From Gillisia xinjiangensis (GTDB taxonomy: Bacteria > Bacteroidota > Bacteroidia > Flavobacteriales > Flavobacteriaceae), in assembly GCF_046298265.1 (NCBI RefSeq), contig NZ_JBKAHK010000002.1, positions 434,001 through 498,000 of the forward strand: a DNA stretch of 64,000 nt, written 5' to 3'. A program made the translations under genes and the position numbers. Each line of letters opens with the position of its first letter. Positions within the stretch are counted from its first letter, which is position 1. Shown here one piece after another: positions 8,482 through 17,519 of this stretch. A model generated the notes under the pieces. That model made no database searches, was not told the origin of the DNA, and saw nothing but the letters and a program-made list of their open reading frames with translations.

Positions 8482-9924
8482 TTGAGCACCTTAAAACGTT
8501 TTTTTCAGGATACCATCATTTACGGTTTCGCAACAGTATTGCCAAGGCTCATGAATTTCATTCTTGTGCCTTTGCATGTTACGGCGCTATCCACGGTTGG
8601 ATATTCGGTAAATACCACTTTTTATGTCTGGGCCGCATTTTTTAATGTGATCCTGACCTATGGTATGGAAACAGCTTTTTTTAGGTATTTTAGTCAATCG
8701 GAGAAGAAGAATCTGGTTTTTTCCACTGCATTTATAAGTCTTACGCTAACAACCGTAATTTTCTTTTTTGTTGTTTTTATACTTAGGGATCACATAATAG
8801 GTTTGGTGGACCTCAATCCGGATTATTTCAATATGCTTTTGGGAATTTTAGCCCTGGATACATTAGTGGTGGTGCCATTTGCATTTTTAAGGGCCTCCAA
8901 CAGGCCACTGAAATTTGCAGCCGTTAAGATCTTTAATATTGTTTTGGTGGTCTTGGTGAATTTTTACTTTCTATGGCTTATACCAAAGCATACTTCACTA
9001 ATTCCCGATTTCATTTTAAATAACTATTCTGAAACCGACAAAGTCCAGTATATTTTTCTTGCAAATTTAATCGCCAGCGGTGCGACTTTCCTGATCTTGT
9101 TGCCATATTTTTTCAGAACAAGTATTGCATTTAGCAGCGACATTTTCAAACAAATGTGGAAATATGGCTGGCCCATTATGGTTGCCGGGATAGCATTTGT
9201 GATCAATGAAATGCTGGATAAGATCCTTTTGAAGGAAATGGTTTCAGATGAAATTATGGGAGCCTATGCTGCCTGTTACAAACTCGCTATTTTTATGACC
9301 ATTTTTGTCCAGGCTTTCCGGTTAGGGGCAGAACCTTTCTTTTTTAACCAGGCAAAACAGGAAAATGCAAAACAAACCTATGCCAATATTCTCAACTATT
9401 TTGTGATCCTGGGAAGTTTGATCTTTATTGTTATGGTTGTATTTTTGGATTTATTCAAGATGCTTATCGTTCCAAATCCTGATTATTGGGTTACCATTTC
9501 AATTGTACCCGTTATTTTGTTGGCCAATTTATTCCTGGGGATTTATCACAACCTTTCGGTTTGGTACAAATTAACCGATAGGACAAAACTTGGGATGTAT
9601 ATATCTATAATTGGTGCCATAATTACCATTGGCCTTAATTTATGGCTTATTCCCATGATCGGTTTTATGGCATCGGCCTATACAACACTCGCTGCCTATG
9701 GCACAATGATGCTTGTTTCATATTACCTGGGAAGAAAATATTATCCGGTTCCCTATGATATTAAAAACATATTTTTGTACCTGTTTATCTCAATAGGATT
9801 TGCAGTGATTTCCTTTAATTTTTTCAGGGGAAATTATTTTGTAGGAACTGCTTTTGTAGTTTTGTTCTTAATGTTTGTCTTTATAAATGAACGGAAGGAT
9901 TTCAAAAAAATCATCAATCATTAA
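8482..9924 (+). CDS. oligosaccharide flippase (MATE/Wzx-like polysaccharide biosynthesis protein)
   Basis: 480 residues with about 12-14 transmembrane helices. The N-terminus KRFFQDTIIYGFATVLPRL is the conserved first segment of flippases of the polysaccharide-biosynthesis (MVF/Wzx) family, so the TTG start at 8482 is needed; the next Met is inside helix 1. It would move lipid-linked saccharides across the inner membrane. A sugar nucleotidyltransferase gene lies 1.4 kb downstream. The substrate cannot be read from the sequence. Confidence 0.86.
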   Translation: MSTLKRFFQDTIIYGFATVLPRLMNFILVPLHVTALSTVGYSVNTTFYVWAAFFNVILTYGMETAFFRYFSQSEKKNLVFSTAFISLTLTTVIFFFVVFILRDHIIGLVDLNPDYFNMLLGILALDTLVVVPFAFLRASNRPLKFAAVKIFNIVLVVLVNFYFLWLIPKHTSLIPDFILNNYSETDKVQYIFLANLIASGATFLILLPYFFRTSIAFSSDIFKQMWKYGWPIMVAGIAFVINEMLDKILLKEMVSDEIMGAYAACYKLAIFMTIFVQAFRLGAEPFFFNQAKQENAKQTYANILNYFVILGSLIFIVMVVFLDLFKMLIVPNPDYWVTISIVPVILLANLFLGIYHNLSVWYKLTDRTKLGMYISIIGAIITIGLNLWLIPMIGFMASAYTTLAAYGTMMLVSYYLGRKYYPVPYDIKNIFLYLFISIGFAVISFNFFRGNYFVGTAFVVLFLMFVFINERKDFKKIINH

Positions 9925-9935
9925 AATATTGAAGT

Positions 9936-10562
9936 ATGGACGAAATGGCGGTACAACTTAAGATTTCTTTAAAAAATTCTAAGCCTCCCATCTGGAGACG
10001 GGTTTTGGTGAAAAGTTCGATCTCTTTTTATGAATTGCATTATACCATTCAAATAGCGATGGGTTGGGGGAATTTTCATTTATATGAATTTAAGATCGGG
10101 AATTACCGAATTGGAATTATAGATGAAGATTTTGATGATCCGCTATCTGTTAGCTCGGATGTTATTGACGCTACCGAAATAACCCTGGATGAAGTGCTTT
10201 CAAAAGGTGAGGTTAAAAGTTTTACCTATGAATATGATTTTGGCGATGGATGGATTCATTCCATTGTTGTTGAAAAAACCTTGCCTTTAGATCGGGATAC
10301 ATATTACCCTGTTTGCATTAAAGGAAAACTTGCTTGCCCTCCTGAAGATTGCGGAGGTTTATACGGGTATTACAATCTTTTGGAAATAATATCGAATAAA
10401 AAACATCCTGAATATGAGGATATGTTAGAATGGATGGGCGGTAGATTTGATCCAATTGAATTTGAGGTGGAGGATGTAAATGTTGACCTTGAAGACATAG
10501 AAGGAATTATGGGAGGGGAAGACGAAGATTTTGATGGTGATTTTGATGATGATTTTTTATAA
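9936..10562 (+). CDS. plasmid pRiA4b ORF-3-like (IS1096 TnpR-like) protein
   Basis: 208 residues. The N-terminal 150 show the pRiA4b ORF-3 family pattern: KPPIWRRVLV, then ELHYTIQIAMGW, HLYEFKIGN, YEYDFGDGWIH and CPPEDCGG. The C-terminal 40 residues are extremely acidic (runs of Asp, Glu and Gly). Families of this type are sometimes named as passengers of IS1096, but no transposase or insertion ends are visible here. Function is unknown. It lies 11 bases after the flippase gene and could be cotranscribed with it. Confidence 0.82.
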   Translation: MDEMAVQLKISLKNSKPPIWRRVLVKSSISFYELHYTIQIAMGWGNFHLYEFKIGNYRIGIIDEDFDDPLSVSSDVIDATEITLDEVLSKGEVKSFTYEYDFGDGWIHSIVVEKTLPLDRDTYYPVCIKGKLACPPEDCGGLYGYYNLLEIISNKKHPEYEDMLEWMGGRFDPIEFEVEDVNVDLEDIEGIMGGEDEDFDGDFDDDFL

Positions 10563-10791
10563 TAGATAATTTCACATCAGTCATCAATAATTATTTCAAT
10601 GCTGGGTTGTTAAGAAAGCGAACATCAATCCTGCCTTGATGGTAAGAAGGAGCTACGAAAAAAGAATGTCTAAAGGCTTCCAATAATTTATTATTCATGT
10701 GTTAGAGGCAATTTTAATGATGTTCAACGTATTTAAATACAAGCCCTAACATTAGTATTATTACGTTTATAACTCAAAAAAATATATTAAA
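10563..10791. other. non-coding gap with a loose inverted repeat
   Basis: No gene is visible. It contains a loose inverted repeat, GTTAGAGGC (10701-10709) against GCCCTAAC about 40 bases later, enclosing the 12-base palindrome GTATTTAAATAC (10729-10740). No promoter box matching TAnnTTTG was found. Confidence 0.4.
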
Positions 10792-11226
10792 ATGAAAATA
10801 AAAATAATCAATAAGTCTTCTCATAAATTACCACATTACGAAACAGAAGCTTCTGCAGGCATGGATTTGAGAGCCAATATTTCAGAAGCAATTACGTTAA
10901 AACCATTGGAACGCAGTATCGTGAAAACCGGTTTGTTTATAGAATTACCTATGGGCTATGAAGCTCAGGTAAGGCCCCGAAGCGGACTCGCTGCAAAAAA
11001 AGGAATAACAGTGCTCAATTCACCTGGCACTATAGATGCAGATTACAGGGGAGAAATTGGCGTTATTCTTGTAAATCTGTCCAACGAAAATTTCACCATT
11101 GAAAATGGAGAACGCGTGGCACAGTTGGTAATTGCAAAACACGAACGGTCAGAATGGATACAAGTCGAAGAACTTGAAGAAACCCAAAGAGGAGCCGGCG
11201 GCTTCGGCAGCACCGGAACCAAATAA
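10792..11226 (+). CDS. dut: dUTP diphosphatase
   Basis: 144 residues with all five trimeric dUTPase motifs in order: AGMDLRA (about 23-29), RPRSGLA (about 62-68), GTIDADYRGEIGV (about 82-94), ERVAQLVI (about 108-115) and the C-terminal RGAGGFGSTG. It hydrolyses dUTP to dUMP and pyrophosphate, keeping uracil out of DNA and feeding thymidylate synthesis. Length is typical. Confidence 0.97.
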   Translation: MKIKIINKSSHKLPHYETEASAGMDLRANISEAITLKPLERSIVKTGLFIELPMGYEAQVRPRSGLAAKKGITVLNSPGTIDADYRGEIGVILVNLSNENFTIENGERVAQLVIAKHERSEWIQVEELEETQRGAGGFGSTGTK

Positions 11227-11343
11227 TAAATTTATTAAACAATAATATAAAAAACAGAAGAAAGAATATAGATAATAAACAATTAAGTTGACACAAATCT
11301 AATATCTAAATTCTAACTACTCAATACTCAATACTACTTTATT

Positions 11344-12354
11344 ATGAAAATAATTGTACCTATGGCGGGTCGTGGTTCACGACTTCGCCCTCATACCTTA
11401 ACTGTTCCAAAACCTTTAATTCCCATAGCCGGAAAGCCTATCGTTCATCGTTTGGTGGAAGATATCGCAAAAGTACTGGATGAAAAAATTGAGGAAGTCG
11501 CATTTATTATTGGAGTCGATTTTGGTGAAAAAGTTGAAAAAGACCTTATTAGGATCGCAGAAAGTCTTGGCGCAAAAGCCAGTATTTATTACCAGGATAA
11601 ACCTTTGGGAACCGGTCACGCGATCATGTGTGCCAAGGATTCTCTTGAGGGTCCCGCAGTTATCGCGTATGCCGATACACTTTTTAAAGCAGATTTCTCA
11701 CTCGATAAAGATGCCGATAGTGTTATCTGGGTGAAACAGGTGGAAAATCCCAATGCCTATGGCGTGGTGAAACTAAATGAAAAGAACCAAATTACAGATC
11801 TTGTTGAAAAACCGGAAGAATTTGTTTCAGACCTTGCTGTGATAGGAATTTATTATTTTAAAGATGTTTCCGTTCTAAAGGAGGAATTACAAACCGTATT
11901 GGATGAAAATATTATTCGTGGCGGGGAATACCAGATCAATGACGGAATTGAGGCGATGAAGCAAAAAGGCTTGATTTTTGTTCCCGGAAAGGTAGACGCA
12001 TGGATGGACTGCGGAAATAAAGACGTTACCGTAGAAACCAATGGAAGGATCCTGAAATTTTTGCATCAGGACGGTGAAAAGCTGATATCAGATTCTGTTA
12101 AGATCACAAATTCTGAAATTACGGAACCTTGTTACATAGGCGAAAATGTGGTTTTGGAAAATGCGAAGATAGGTCCAAATGTTTCCATTGGAGATGGTTG
12201 TGTGGTAAAGGATTCCACTATAAAAAACAGTTTAATTCAGAATTTTTCTGACATAAAAAATGCAAACCTGGACAATGCAATGATTGGGAGTTATGCTAAA
12301 TTTAATGGTGATTTTACCAGTATTAGCATTGGAGATTATTCGGTGTTGGAATAA
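11344..12354 (+). CDS. sugar-1-phosphate nucleotidyltransferase
   Basis: 336 residues. The N-terminal Rossmann-like domain starts with the nucleotide-binding signature (PMAGRGSRLRPHT, residues 6-18) and PKPLIPIAGKP, as in glucose-1-phosphate thymidylyl- or uridylyl-transferases. The C-terminal 90 residues have hexapeptide-like repeats (ENVVLENAKIGPNVSIGDG) that form a left-handed beta-helix. It should make an NDP-sugar for envelope polysaccharide; the exact base and sugar are not determinable. It sits between dut and a TPR gene. Confidence 0.88.
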   Translation: MKIIVPMAGRGSRLRPHTLTVPKPLIPIAGKPIVHRLVEDIAKVLDEKIEEVAFIIGVDFGEKVEKDLIRIAESLGAKASIYYQDKPLGTGHAIMCAKDSLEGPAVIAYADTLFKADFSLDKDADSVIWVKQVENPNAYGVVKLNEKNQITDLVEKPEEFVSDLAVIGIYYFKDVSVLKEELQTVLDENIIRGGEYQINDGIEAMKQKGLIFVPGKVDAWMDCGNKDVTVETNGRILKFLHQDGEKLISDSVKITNSEITEPCYIGENVVLENAKIGPNVSIGDGCVVKDSTIKNSLIQNFSDIKNANLDNAMIGSYAKFNGDFTSISIGDYSVLE

Positions 12355-12401
12355 ATAACCACATTTTGGTCCCCTTGGTTGAGCGTTAATAATGAAAAAG
12401 A

Positions 12402-13778
12402 GTGAAAAAGAAGGTCTACATAGTTATACTGATGTTTTTGGGGATTTTATTTTCTTCCGAAGCAATTGCACAGGAGATTGAAACTCCTGCTCAGGATGTT
12501 AATGTAGATGATCTGGGAACTGTAACCGACGAATTTCAGGAATATTTTTTTGAAGCCTTAAAGCAAAAAGCTATCGAGAATTACGAAAAAGCGATTGTTG
12601 CTCTTCAGAAATGCGAAAGCTTGCAACCTGAGAATGCTGTAATTCATTTTGAGCTTGGAAAGAATTACAATGCACTTGAAAAGTACGAACAGGCTATTCC
12701 CAGTTTGCAAAAGGCCAATAGATTAAAGCCCAATCAGGAATGGGTGCTGGTGGAATTGATGGATGCCTTTCATGATGCTAGGGATTATGAACAGGCTATT
12801 TTGATAGCTGAAAAATTGCTTCCTTTTAATTCAAAATACAATGAAAATCTGGCCGATATTTTATTTGAAAGCAAACAGTATGATGCCTTATTAAGCTTGC
12901 TGGATAAATTGGATTCTGAACTTGGTTTAACAGAATACAGAACAGGTCTTAGACAGCAAATTTATGCACTTACCGATAATACTCCGGCGCAAATTCAGGT
13001 TTTACTGGATGCGATAAAACTTAATCCTGAAAATGAAAGGAATTATCTCAACCTGATATTTGTTTACAGTGAGCAGGATATGCAGAAAGAAGCTTTTGAA
13101 ACCGCTAAAAATATGGAAAAAATATTTCCTACTTCAAAAGTGGTTCATCTGGCTTTGTATAAATTTCATCTGGATTCAGGAGAAACAAAGGCAGCTCTGA
13201 ATTCCATGAAACTTATCCTGGAGGCTGAAGAAATTGATCCCGAGTCGAAGTTTAAGGTTTTGAATGACTTTTTGCTGTTTGTAAATGAAAATCCTTCATA
13301 TGAGGATGAATTACTGGAAGTTGCTGAAATGTTTTCAAAATCTGAAAGTAGTCCGGAGATCTATCAAAGATTCGGGGAATATTATCTTAAAAAAAACCAG
13401 AAGGAAAAAGCGCTCGGGTATTTTGAACTGGGCATTGAAAAAAACCTTGACAATTTTGATCTTTTGCGGAATACATTGCTATTGCAACTGGATCTTTCAA
13501 AACTTGATAATGCTCTAAAATTAAGTGATAAGGCCATAGAAATTTTCCCTGCCCAACCAATCCTGTACCTCATTAAGGGTGCTGCGTTAAATAAGAAAAA
13601 GGAATTTACAGAAGCAGCGGAAATACTTACATTTGGCCTAGATTATTTAATAGATAATCAAATAATGACCGCCGAATTCTATGATCAATTGTCTATAACC
13701 TACACCGGACTTGGAAACGCTGAAAAAGCGATAGAATTCAACGAGAAGGCGGCAGAAATTAAAAAAAGTCAGAATTAA
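12402..13778 (+). CDS. secreted TPR protein
   Basis: 458 residues from a GTG start at 12402; the nearby ATG at 12392 is out of frame. A signal peptide spans about residues 1-23 (KKKVYIVILMFLGILFSSEA, cleavage near AIAQ-E). The rest is TPR repeats (for example ENAVIHFELGKNYNALEKYE and PILYLIKGAALNKKKEFTEA). It is likely a periplasmic scaffold. The next gene (DUF4292 lipoprotein) starts on the base after its stop codon, so the two are translationally linked, and the EnvC-like gene follows. Confidence 0.86.
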   Translation: MKKKVYIVILMFLGILFSSEAIAQEIETPAQDVNVDDLGTVTDEFQEYFFEALKQKAIENYEKAIVALQKCESLQPENAVIHFELGKNYNALEKYEQAIPSLQKANRLKPNQEWVLVELMDAFHDARDYEQAILIAEKLLPFNSKYNENLADILFESKQYDALLSLLDKLDSELGLTEYRTGLRQQIYALTDNTPAQIQVLLDAIKLNPENERNYLNLIFVYSEQDMQKEAFETAKNMEKIFPTSKVVHLALYKFHLDSGETKAALNSMKLILEAEEIDPESKFKVLNDFLLFVNENPSYEDELLEVAEMFSKSESSPEIYQRFGEYYLKKNQKEKALGYFELGIEKNLDNFDLLRNTLLLQLDLSKLDNALKLSDKAIEIFPAQPILYLIKGAALNKKKEFTEAAEILTFGLDYLIDNQIMTAEFYDQLSITYTGLGNAEKAIEFNEKAAEIKKSQN

Positions 13779-14546
13779 ATGTATAAGAAAGCATTCACCC
13801 TACTGAGTATATGTTTATTGATTATTTCCTGTAAGAGCAGGAAAGAACCTGTTGAAATTGAAGATACAGCAACCGCAAAAGTTGTTGCAATGCACTATAG
13901 CAACGAAGCCGATTTTAAAACCATGAACAGCCGGTTACGCCTGAAATATCAGGATGAAGACCGTTCACAATCGGTTACGGTGAGTTTTAGGATGCAAAAA
14001 GATAGTGTGATCTGGATGAGTGCTCAATTACTCGGAATTCCATTGGCAAAGGCCATTATCACCAGGGATAGGGTGAGTTACTACGAGAAGATAAACAAAA
14101 CCTATTTTGACGGAGATTACAGATTGCTCAGCAAGTGGCTGGGAACTCCTTTGGACTTTGATAAATTGCAGAATTTGTTAACTGGACAGGCCATATATGA
14201 TCTAAGGTCAGACCGTTATAAATTAACCGAATCCATTCAGGGATATCAATTGGTACCTTTACTGGAATTGGGGATCATCAAAAAAATTTTCCTGCTTGAT
14301 TCCAAAAGTTTTAAGACAATCGCCCAGCAATTATCCCAGGAGAAGGAAAACAGAAACGTGACCGTTACCTATCCAAAATACCAAAGGGTGAATGGAAGAA
14401 CTATTCCGGAGGAGATTAGGATCGTGGCCAATAGCCAGGGAAGTGGTACCCAGATAGAGATCTCCTTTAAATCGGTAACTTTTAACGACCCGGTGAGTTT
14501 CCCTTTTGAAATTCCTTCAGGTTATGATGAAATCGCTATAGAATAA
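13779..14546 (+). CDS. DUF4292 family lipoprotein
   Basis: 255 residues with a lipoprotein signal (hydrophobic core 8-17, lipobox IISC, Cys near residue 18). The mature part has many beta-strands (for example SVTVSFRMQKDSVIWMSAQL) and the pattern I associate with DUF4292, a Bacteroidota family whose fold I believe resembles LolA/LolB; that comparison is inference. It begins directly after the TPR gene and overlaps the next gene by one base (TAATG). A role in outer-membrane lipoprotein or envelope assembly is plausible. Confidence 0.8.
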   Translation: MYKKAFTLLSICLLIISCKSRKEPVEIEDTATAKVVAMHYSNEADFKTMNSRLRLKYQDEDRSQSVTVSFRMQKDSVIWMSAQLLGIPLAKAIITRDRVSYYEKINKTYFDGDYRLLSKWLGTPLDFDKLQNLLTGQAIYDLRSDRYKLTESIQGYQLVPLLELGIIKKIFLLDSKSFKTIAQQLSQEKENRNVTVTYPKYQRVNGRTIPEEIRIVANSQGSGTQIEISFKSVTFNDPVSFPFEIPSGYDEIAIE

Positions 14547-15769
14547 TGAGGTTCAAAAACAGTATTTCGCTCTTATTTCTTCTGGTTGTTCTCTATACCG
14601 GGAATATTTCAGTGTATTCGCAAACCAGTCGTGAGGATTTGGAAGAACGCCGTCTGGAACTTCGGGAAGAAATTCAAAGGATCAACAGTTTAAGAACTTC
14701 AAATAAAAACAAGGAAAAATCCGTTTTAACCGAAGTGGAGGACCTGGACCGCCAAATAAGAACTACAGAAAATTTGATAAAGGTTACCAACCAACAGGCG
14801 AATTTGCTTACGCGCGATATTAATTCTAACACGAATAAAATTCAGAGTCTACGGAAGGAACTGGAGAAATTAAAGGAAGATTATGCTCAAATGATCGAAA
14901 AATCTTTTAAGAGTAAATCCCAGCAAAGCAGGGTGATGTTTTTATTGTCTTCTGAAAGCTTCTTACAGGCCTACAAGAGGCTTCAATACATGAAACAGTA
15001 CGCGAACTATAGAAAACAGCAAGGAGACGAAATAAAGCTTCGTACAGTAGAAATGCAGGAGCTGAACGCAAGTTTGATCAAGCAGAAAAAAACAAAGGAT
15101 ATCTTAATTGCTGAAAATAGGGAAACCCGGGCACAATTAGGGAAAAACCGACAATCTCAACAGGTTCTTATAAAAAGTATAAGACAAAAGGAGGGTCAGT
15201 TTGCATCGCAAATCAAGAAAAAACAGCAGGAGATCAGCGCGATAGATAAACAAATTGATGAAATTATAAGGGCTTCCATCGCTGCTGCCAATAAGGAAAG
15301 CGGTTCAACCTCCCGGGATGTTTATGAATTAACCCCAGAAGCAAAAGCGCTTGCGGCAAATTTTGCAAGCAATAAAGGGAAACTTCCATGGCCGGTTCGA
15401 TCTGGTGTTGTCACTACCCGATTTGGAACGCAACCGCACCCGGTTGTGAAATCAATAAGCATAAACAGCAACGGCGTGCGTATTGAAACCGATAAAGGTG
15501 GAAAAGCACGGGCGGTTTTTGGAGGAACAGTAAGTGAAGTCCAGGCCGTAAAAGGTGCAAATAAAGCCGTAATGGTAAGGCACGGAGATTATCTTACCAT
15601 TTATAACAATCTTTCCAAGGTATATGTTAATAAGGGAGATGTTGTTTCTCTGGGTCAGGATATAGGAGAAGTTGCTACCAGCAGCAGTTCAGGTAAAACA
15701 ACACTCTATTTCCTTATCTATAAAAACATGGATAAACTGGATCCTTCAGATTGGATCTTACGGATGTAA
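14546..15769 (+). CDS. EnvC-like murein hydrolase activator with degenerate LytM domain
   Basis: 407 residues: signal peptide (to about residue 26), long coiled coil (about 28-250) rich in Gln, Lys and Glu, then a C-terminal LytM/M23 domain (about 285-405). The metal ligands of active M23 peptidases are replaced: the first His/Asp site reads SINSNGVRIETD, the HxH site reads YLTIYNNL, and the LHF site reads TLYFLIY. This fits EnvC-type proteins that activate amidases instead of cutting peptidoglycan. It overlaps the DUF4292 gene by one base. Confidence 0.88.
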   Translation: MRFKNSISLLFLLVVLYTGNISVYSQTSREDLEERRLELREEIQRINSLRTSNKNKEKSVLTEVEDLDRQIRTTENLIKVTNQQANLLTRDINSNTNKIQSLRKELEKLKEDYAQMIEKSFKSKSQQSRVMFLLSSESFLQAYKRLQYMKQYANYRKQQGDEIKLRTVEMQELNASLIKQKKTKDILIAENRETRAQLGKNRQSQQVLIKSIRQKEGQFASQIKKKQQEISAIDKQIDEIIRASIAAANKESGSTSRDVYELTPEAKALAANFASNKGKLPWPVRSGVVTTRFGTQPHPVVKSISINSNGVRIETDKGGKARAVFGGTVSEVQAVKGANKAVMVRHGDYLTIYNNLSKVYVNKGDVVSLGQDIGEVATSSSSGKTTLYFLIYKNMDKLDPSDWILRM

Positions 15770-15840
15770 ATTGTGGATGAAAAACCTTAAATATGACTAA
15801 TTCCTGATTAATAACGTTGATGGAAATAATGTGGGATGCT

Positions 15841-16353
15841 CTAATCTTTAAACAACGCTTTCAGCTCGGTAGCATCTTTTGGTTTCATTTTTCCGGCAAG
15901 AACCAAACTTAGCTGTTTTCTTCTTAAGGCAGCATCGAAACGTTCTTTTTCAAGTTCTGTTTCAGGGTTCAAAGCAGGAACTATAACCGGAGATCCGGTT
16001 TCATCTACGGCAACAAAAGTATAAATGGCTTCGTTGGCTTTAGATCGTTTTCCGCTTTCTCGGTCTTCCACCCAAACATCTATAAAGATTTCCATAGAGC
16101 TTTTAAAGGCACGGGAAACAGCCGCTTCTACAGTAACCACGCTTCCTAAAGGAATCGCTTTGTTAAACGCAACGTGATTTACAGAGGCGGTCACAACGAT
16201 CCTTCGGCTATGCCTTCTTGCGGCAATACTCGCTGCACGATCCATTCTTGCCAATAGTTCCCCACCGAATAAATTATTAAGCGGATTGGTTTCACTTGGT
16301 AAAACAAGGTCTGTAAGGGTAGTACGGGAATCGCTGGGAGTTCTTGATTGCAT
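15841..16353 (-). CDS. acyl-CoA thioesterase (hot-dog fold)
   Basis: 170 residues starting at the ATG at 16353 (MQSRTPSDSR). An in-frame start 27 bases upstream lies over the promoter box and is rejected. It has the YciA/BFIT-type hot-dog features: ETNPLNNLFGGELLARMDRA near the N-terminus, then SVNHVAFNKAIPLGSVV and the C-terminal TFVAVDE. It hydrolyses acyl-CoA thioesters in the cytoplasm. It is convergent with the EnvC-like gene. Confidence 0.9.
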   Translation of the reverse strand: MQSRTPSDSRTTLTDLVLPSETNPLNNLFGGELLARMDRAASIAARRHSRRIVVTASVNHVAFNKAIPLGSVVTVEAAVSRAFKSSMEIFIDVWVEDRESGKRSKANEAIYTFVAVDETGSPVIVPALNPETELEKERFDAALRRKQLSLVLAGKMKPKDATELKALFKD

Positions 16354-16369
16354 TCTGCCAATTTTCTGG

Positions 16370-16400
16370 CAAAGGTACAAGCCATTCCAGCTGTTTACAA
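16370..16400 (-). promoter_or_regulatory. promoter of the thioesterase gene
   Basis: On the minus strand TACCTTTG (16377-16370) matches the Bacteroidota -7 consensus, and a TTG (16400-16398) lies 20 bases upstream as a -33 box. The predicted transcription start is about 10 bases before the ATG at 16353. Confidence 0.65.
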
Positions 16401-16412
16401 GTTAATGAAGTA

Positions 16413-17345
16413 TTAAAATTCCTGAATAAGCATCCAGGCTCCTTCATTCGATTTTTTGGCTTTTCTCAACATAACCATGGCCTCCGGTCTGGTTTGGAAA
16501 CTACCATAAACCACCTGATGAAGTCCAAATTTGTTTTCGCCAATATAACGGGCTTTAAAACCTTCAGTCCTTAACTCGGTTACTTTTTGATGGGCGTTTT
16601 CTTCCACACGGAAAGCACCTGCAACGATGTGATAATCTCCAAGTTGTTTGGTCACTTTAAAAGTGATTTCCGGAAGTGGATTATCTATAACGAATGTAGC
16701 CTGTTGAATTTGTTGTTGTAATTGAGATTCTGCAGCCTGCTGTTCAGCAACATTATGCTGGCTTACCTGATTGCTGTAAATATTCAAACCGGTAAACCCG
16801 GCAAGGCCTAAAGCTATTAATCCTATGGCGGCATATTTCAAATAAGGCCTGCTTTTTCTTCTTTCAGGAGTGAAAAGGAAAGGTACTTTCTCCTCGAGTT
16901 CCTGAACCTGTTTTTTATAAACTTCCCGTTTCACCGCATAAGCCGGGATAGTGCTTAAACCAAATGCTTCCGAAAGAAAATTGGTTGCTTTAAAAGGTTC
17001 AAATGTTAAATTTCCTTCAGAAGAAACAGAGAAATTCCCCAAAGCATCTAAAGTCACTTTATTTTCTTTTTCCAGTTGTTCGTTGATTTGCTGAACAAAT
17101 TCTTCCACCTTATAAACAGCGGCAGGATATGAGATCTCCTGTACTTCTGAAATATAGTTTACCAATAATCCATCACTTTTCTTTAATTGTGCATTAAAGG
17201 AAACCTGCTTTTTAGGCGGGAAAAAAGTTTTGGAATCTTCGTCGAAATGTGCCGACTCTGTTTGGGTTAAAAATGCCCCAAAACCTGGAAGGATGACACA
17301 TTCGTAACGGTAAAGTAAATCAGAGATGAAAGTAGCTATGGTCAT
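16413..17345 (-). CDS. HU-like and SPOR domain membrane protein
   Basis: 310 residues. The N-terminal 130 start with YISDLLYRYE-type sequence (here FISDLLYRYECVILPGFGAF), the CCDC81/HU-like domain of Bacteroidota. A transmembrane helix follows at about 170-190 (YLKYAAIGLIALGLAGFTGL). The C-terminal SPOR domain (about 232-310, starting GDYHIVAGAF) binds denuded peptidoglycan at division sites. The topology links a cytoplasmic domain to the cell wall. The -7 box TACTTTTG ends 6 bases before the ATG, so the transcript is probably leaderless. Confidence 0.9.
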   Translation of the reverse strand: MTIATFISDLLYRYECVILPGFGAFLTQTESAHFDEDSKTFFPPKKQVSFNAQLKKSDGLLVNYISEVQEISYPAAVYKVEEFVQQINEQLEKENKVTLDALGNFSVSSEGNLTFEPFKATNFLSEAFGLSTIPAYAVKREVYKKQVQELEEKVPFLFTPERRKSRPYLKYAAIGLIALGLAGFTGLNIYSNQVSQHNVAEQQAAESQLQQQIQQATFVIDNPLPEITFKVTKQLGDYHIVAGAFRVEENAHQKVTELRTEGFKARYIGENKFGLHQVVYGSFQTRPEAMVMLRKAKKSNEGAWMLIQEF

Positions 17346-17350
17346 AATAA

Positions 17351-17358
17351 CAAAAGTA
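17351..17358 (-). promoter_or_regulatory. -7 box TACTTTTG of the HU/SPOR gene
   Basis: Exact TAnnTTTG match ending 6 bases before the start codon at 17345, so a start of transcription at or within a base or two of the ATG is expected. No good -33 TTG at standard spacing. Confidence 0.6.
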
Positions 17359-17519
17359 AGATTTTAAGCAACAGCATAAAATTAGCTAAAGATATCTTAT
17401 TAACAAATCTTTTTTTGAGTATTTTTAATACTCCCTGAATGTTATTAATCATTGAAAATGAATAATGTACAGCGATTTGATCTCATTAGTTCATTTTACC
17501 GGGCAAAGCTTTTAAAATT

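Noticed and set aside
9936..10562. IS1096-type transposon at the pRiA4b ORF-3-like gene
   Set aside because: Family name suggests a transposon passenger, but there are no inverted ends or transposase nearby.
10701..10757. Possible integron attC site from GTTAG and CTAAC ends
   Set aside because: attC sites run CTAAC-type first and GTTAG-type last. Here the order is reversed on both strands, and no integrase gene is present.
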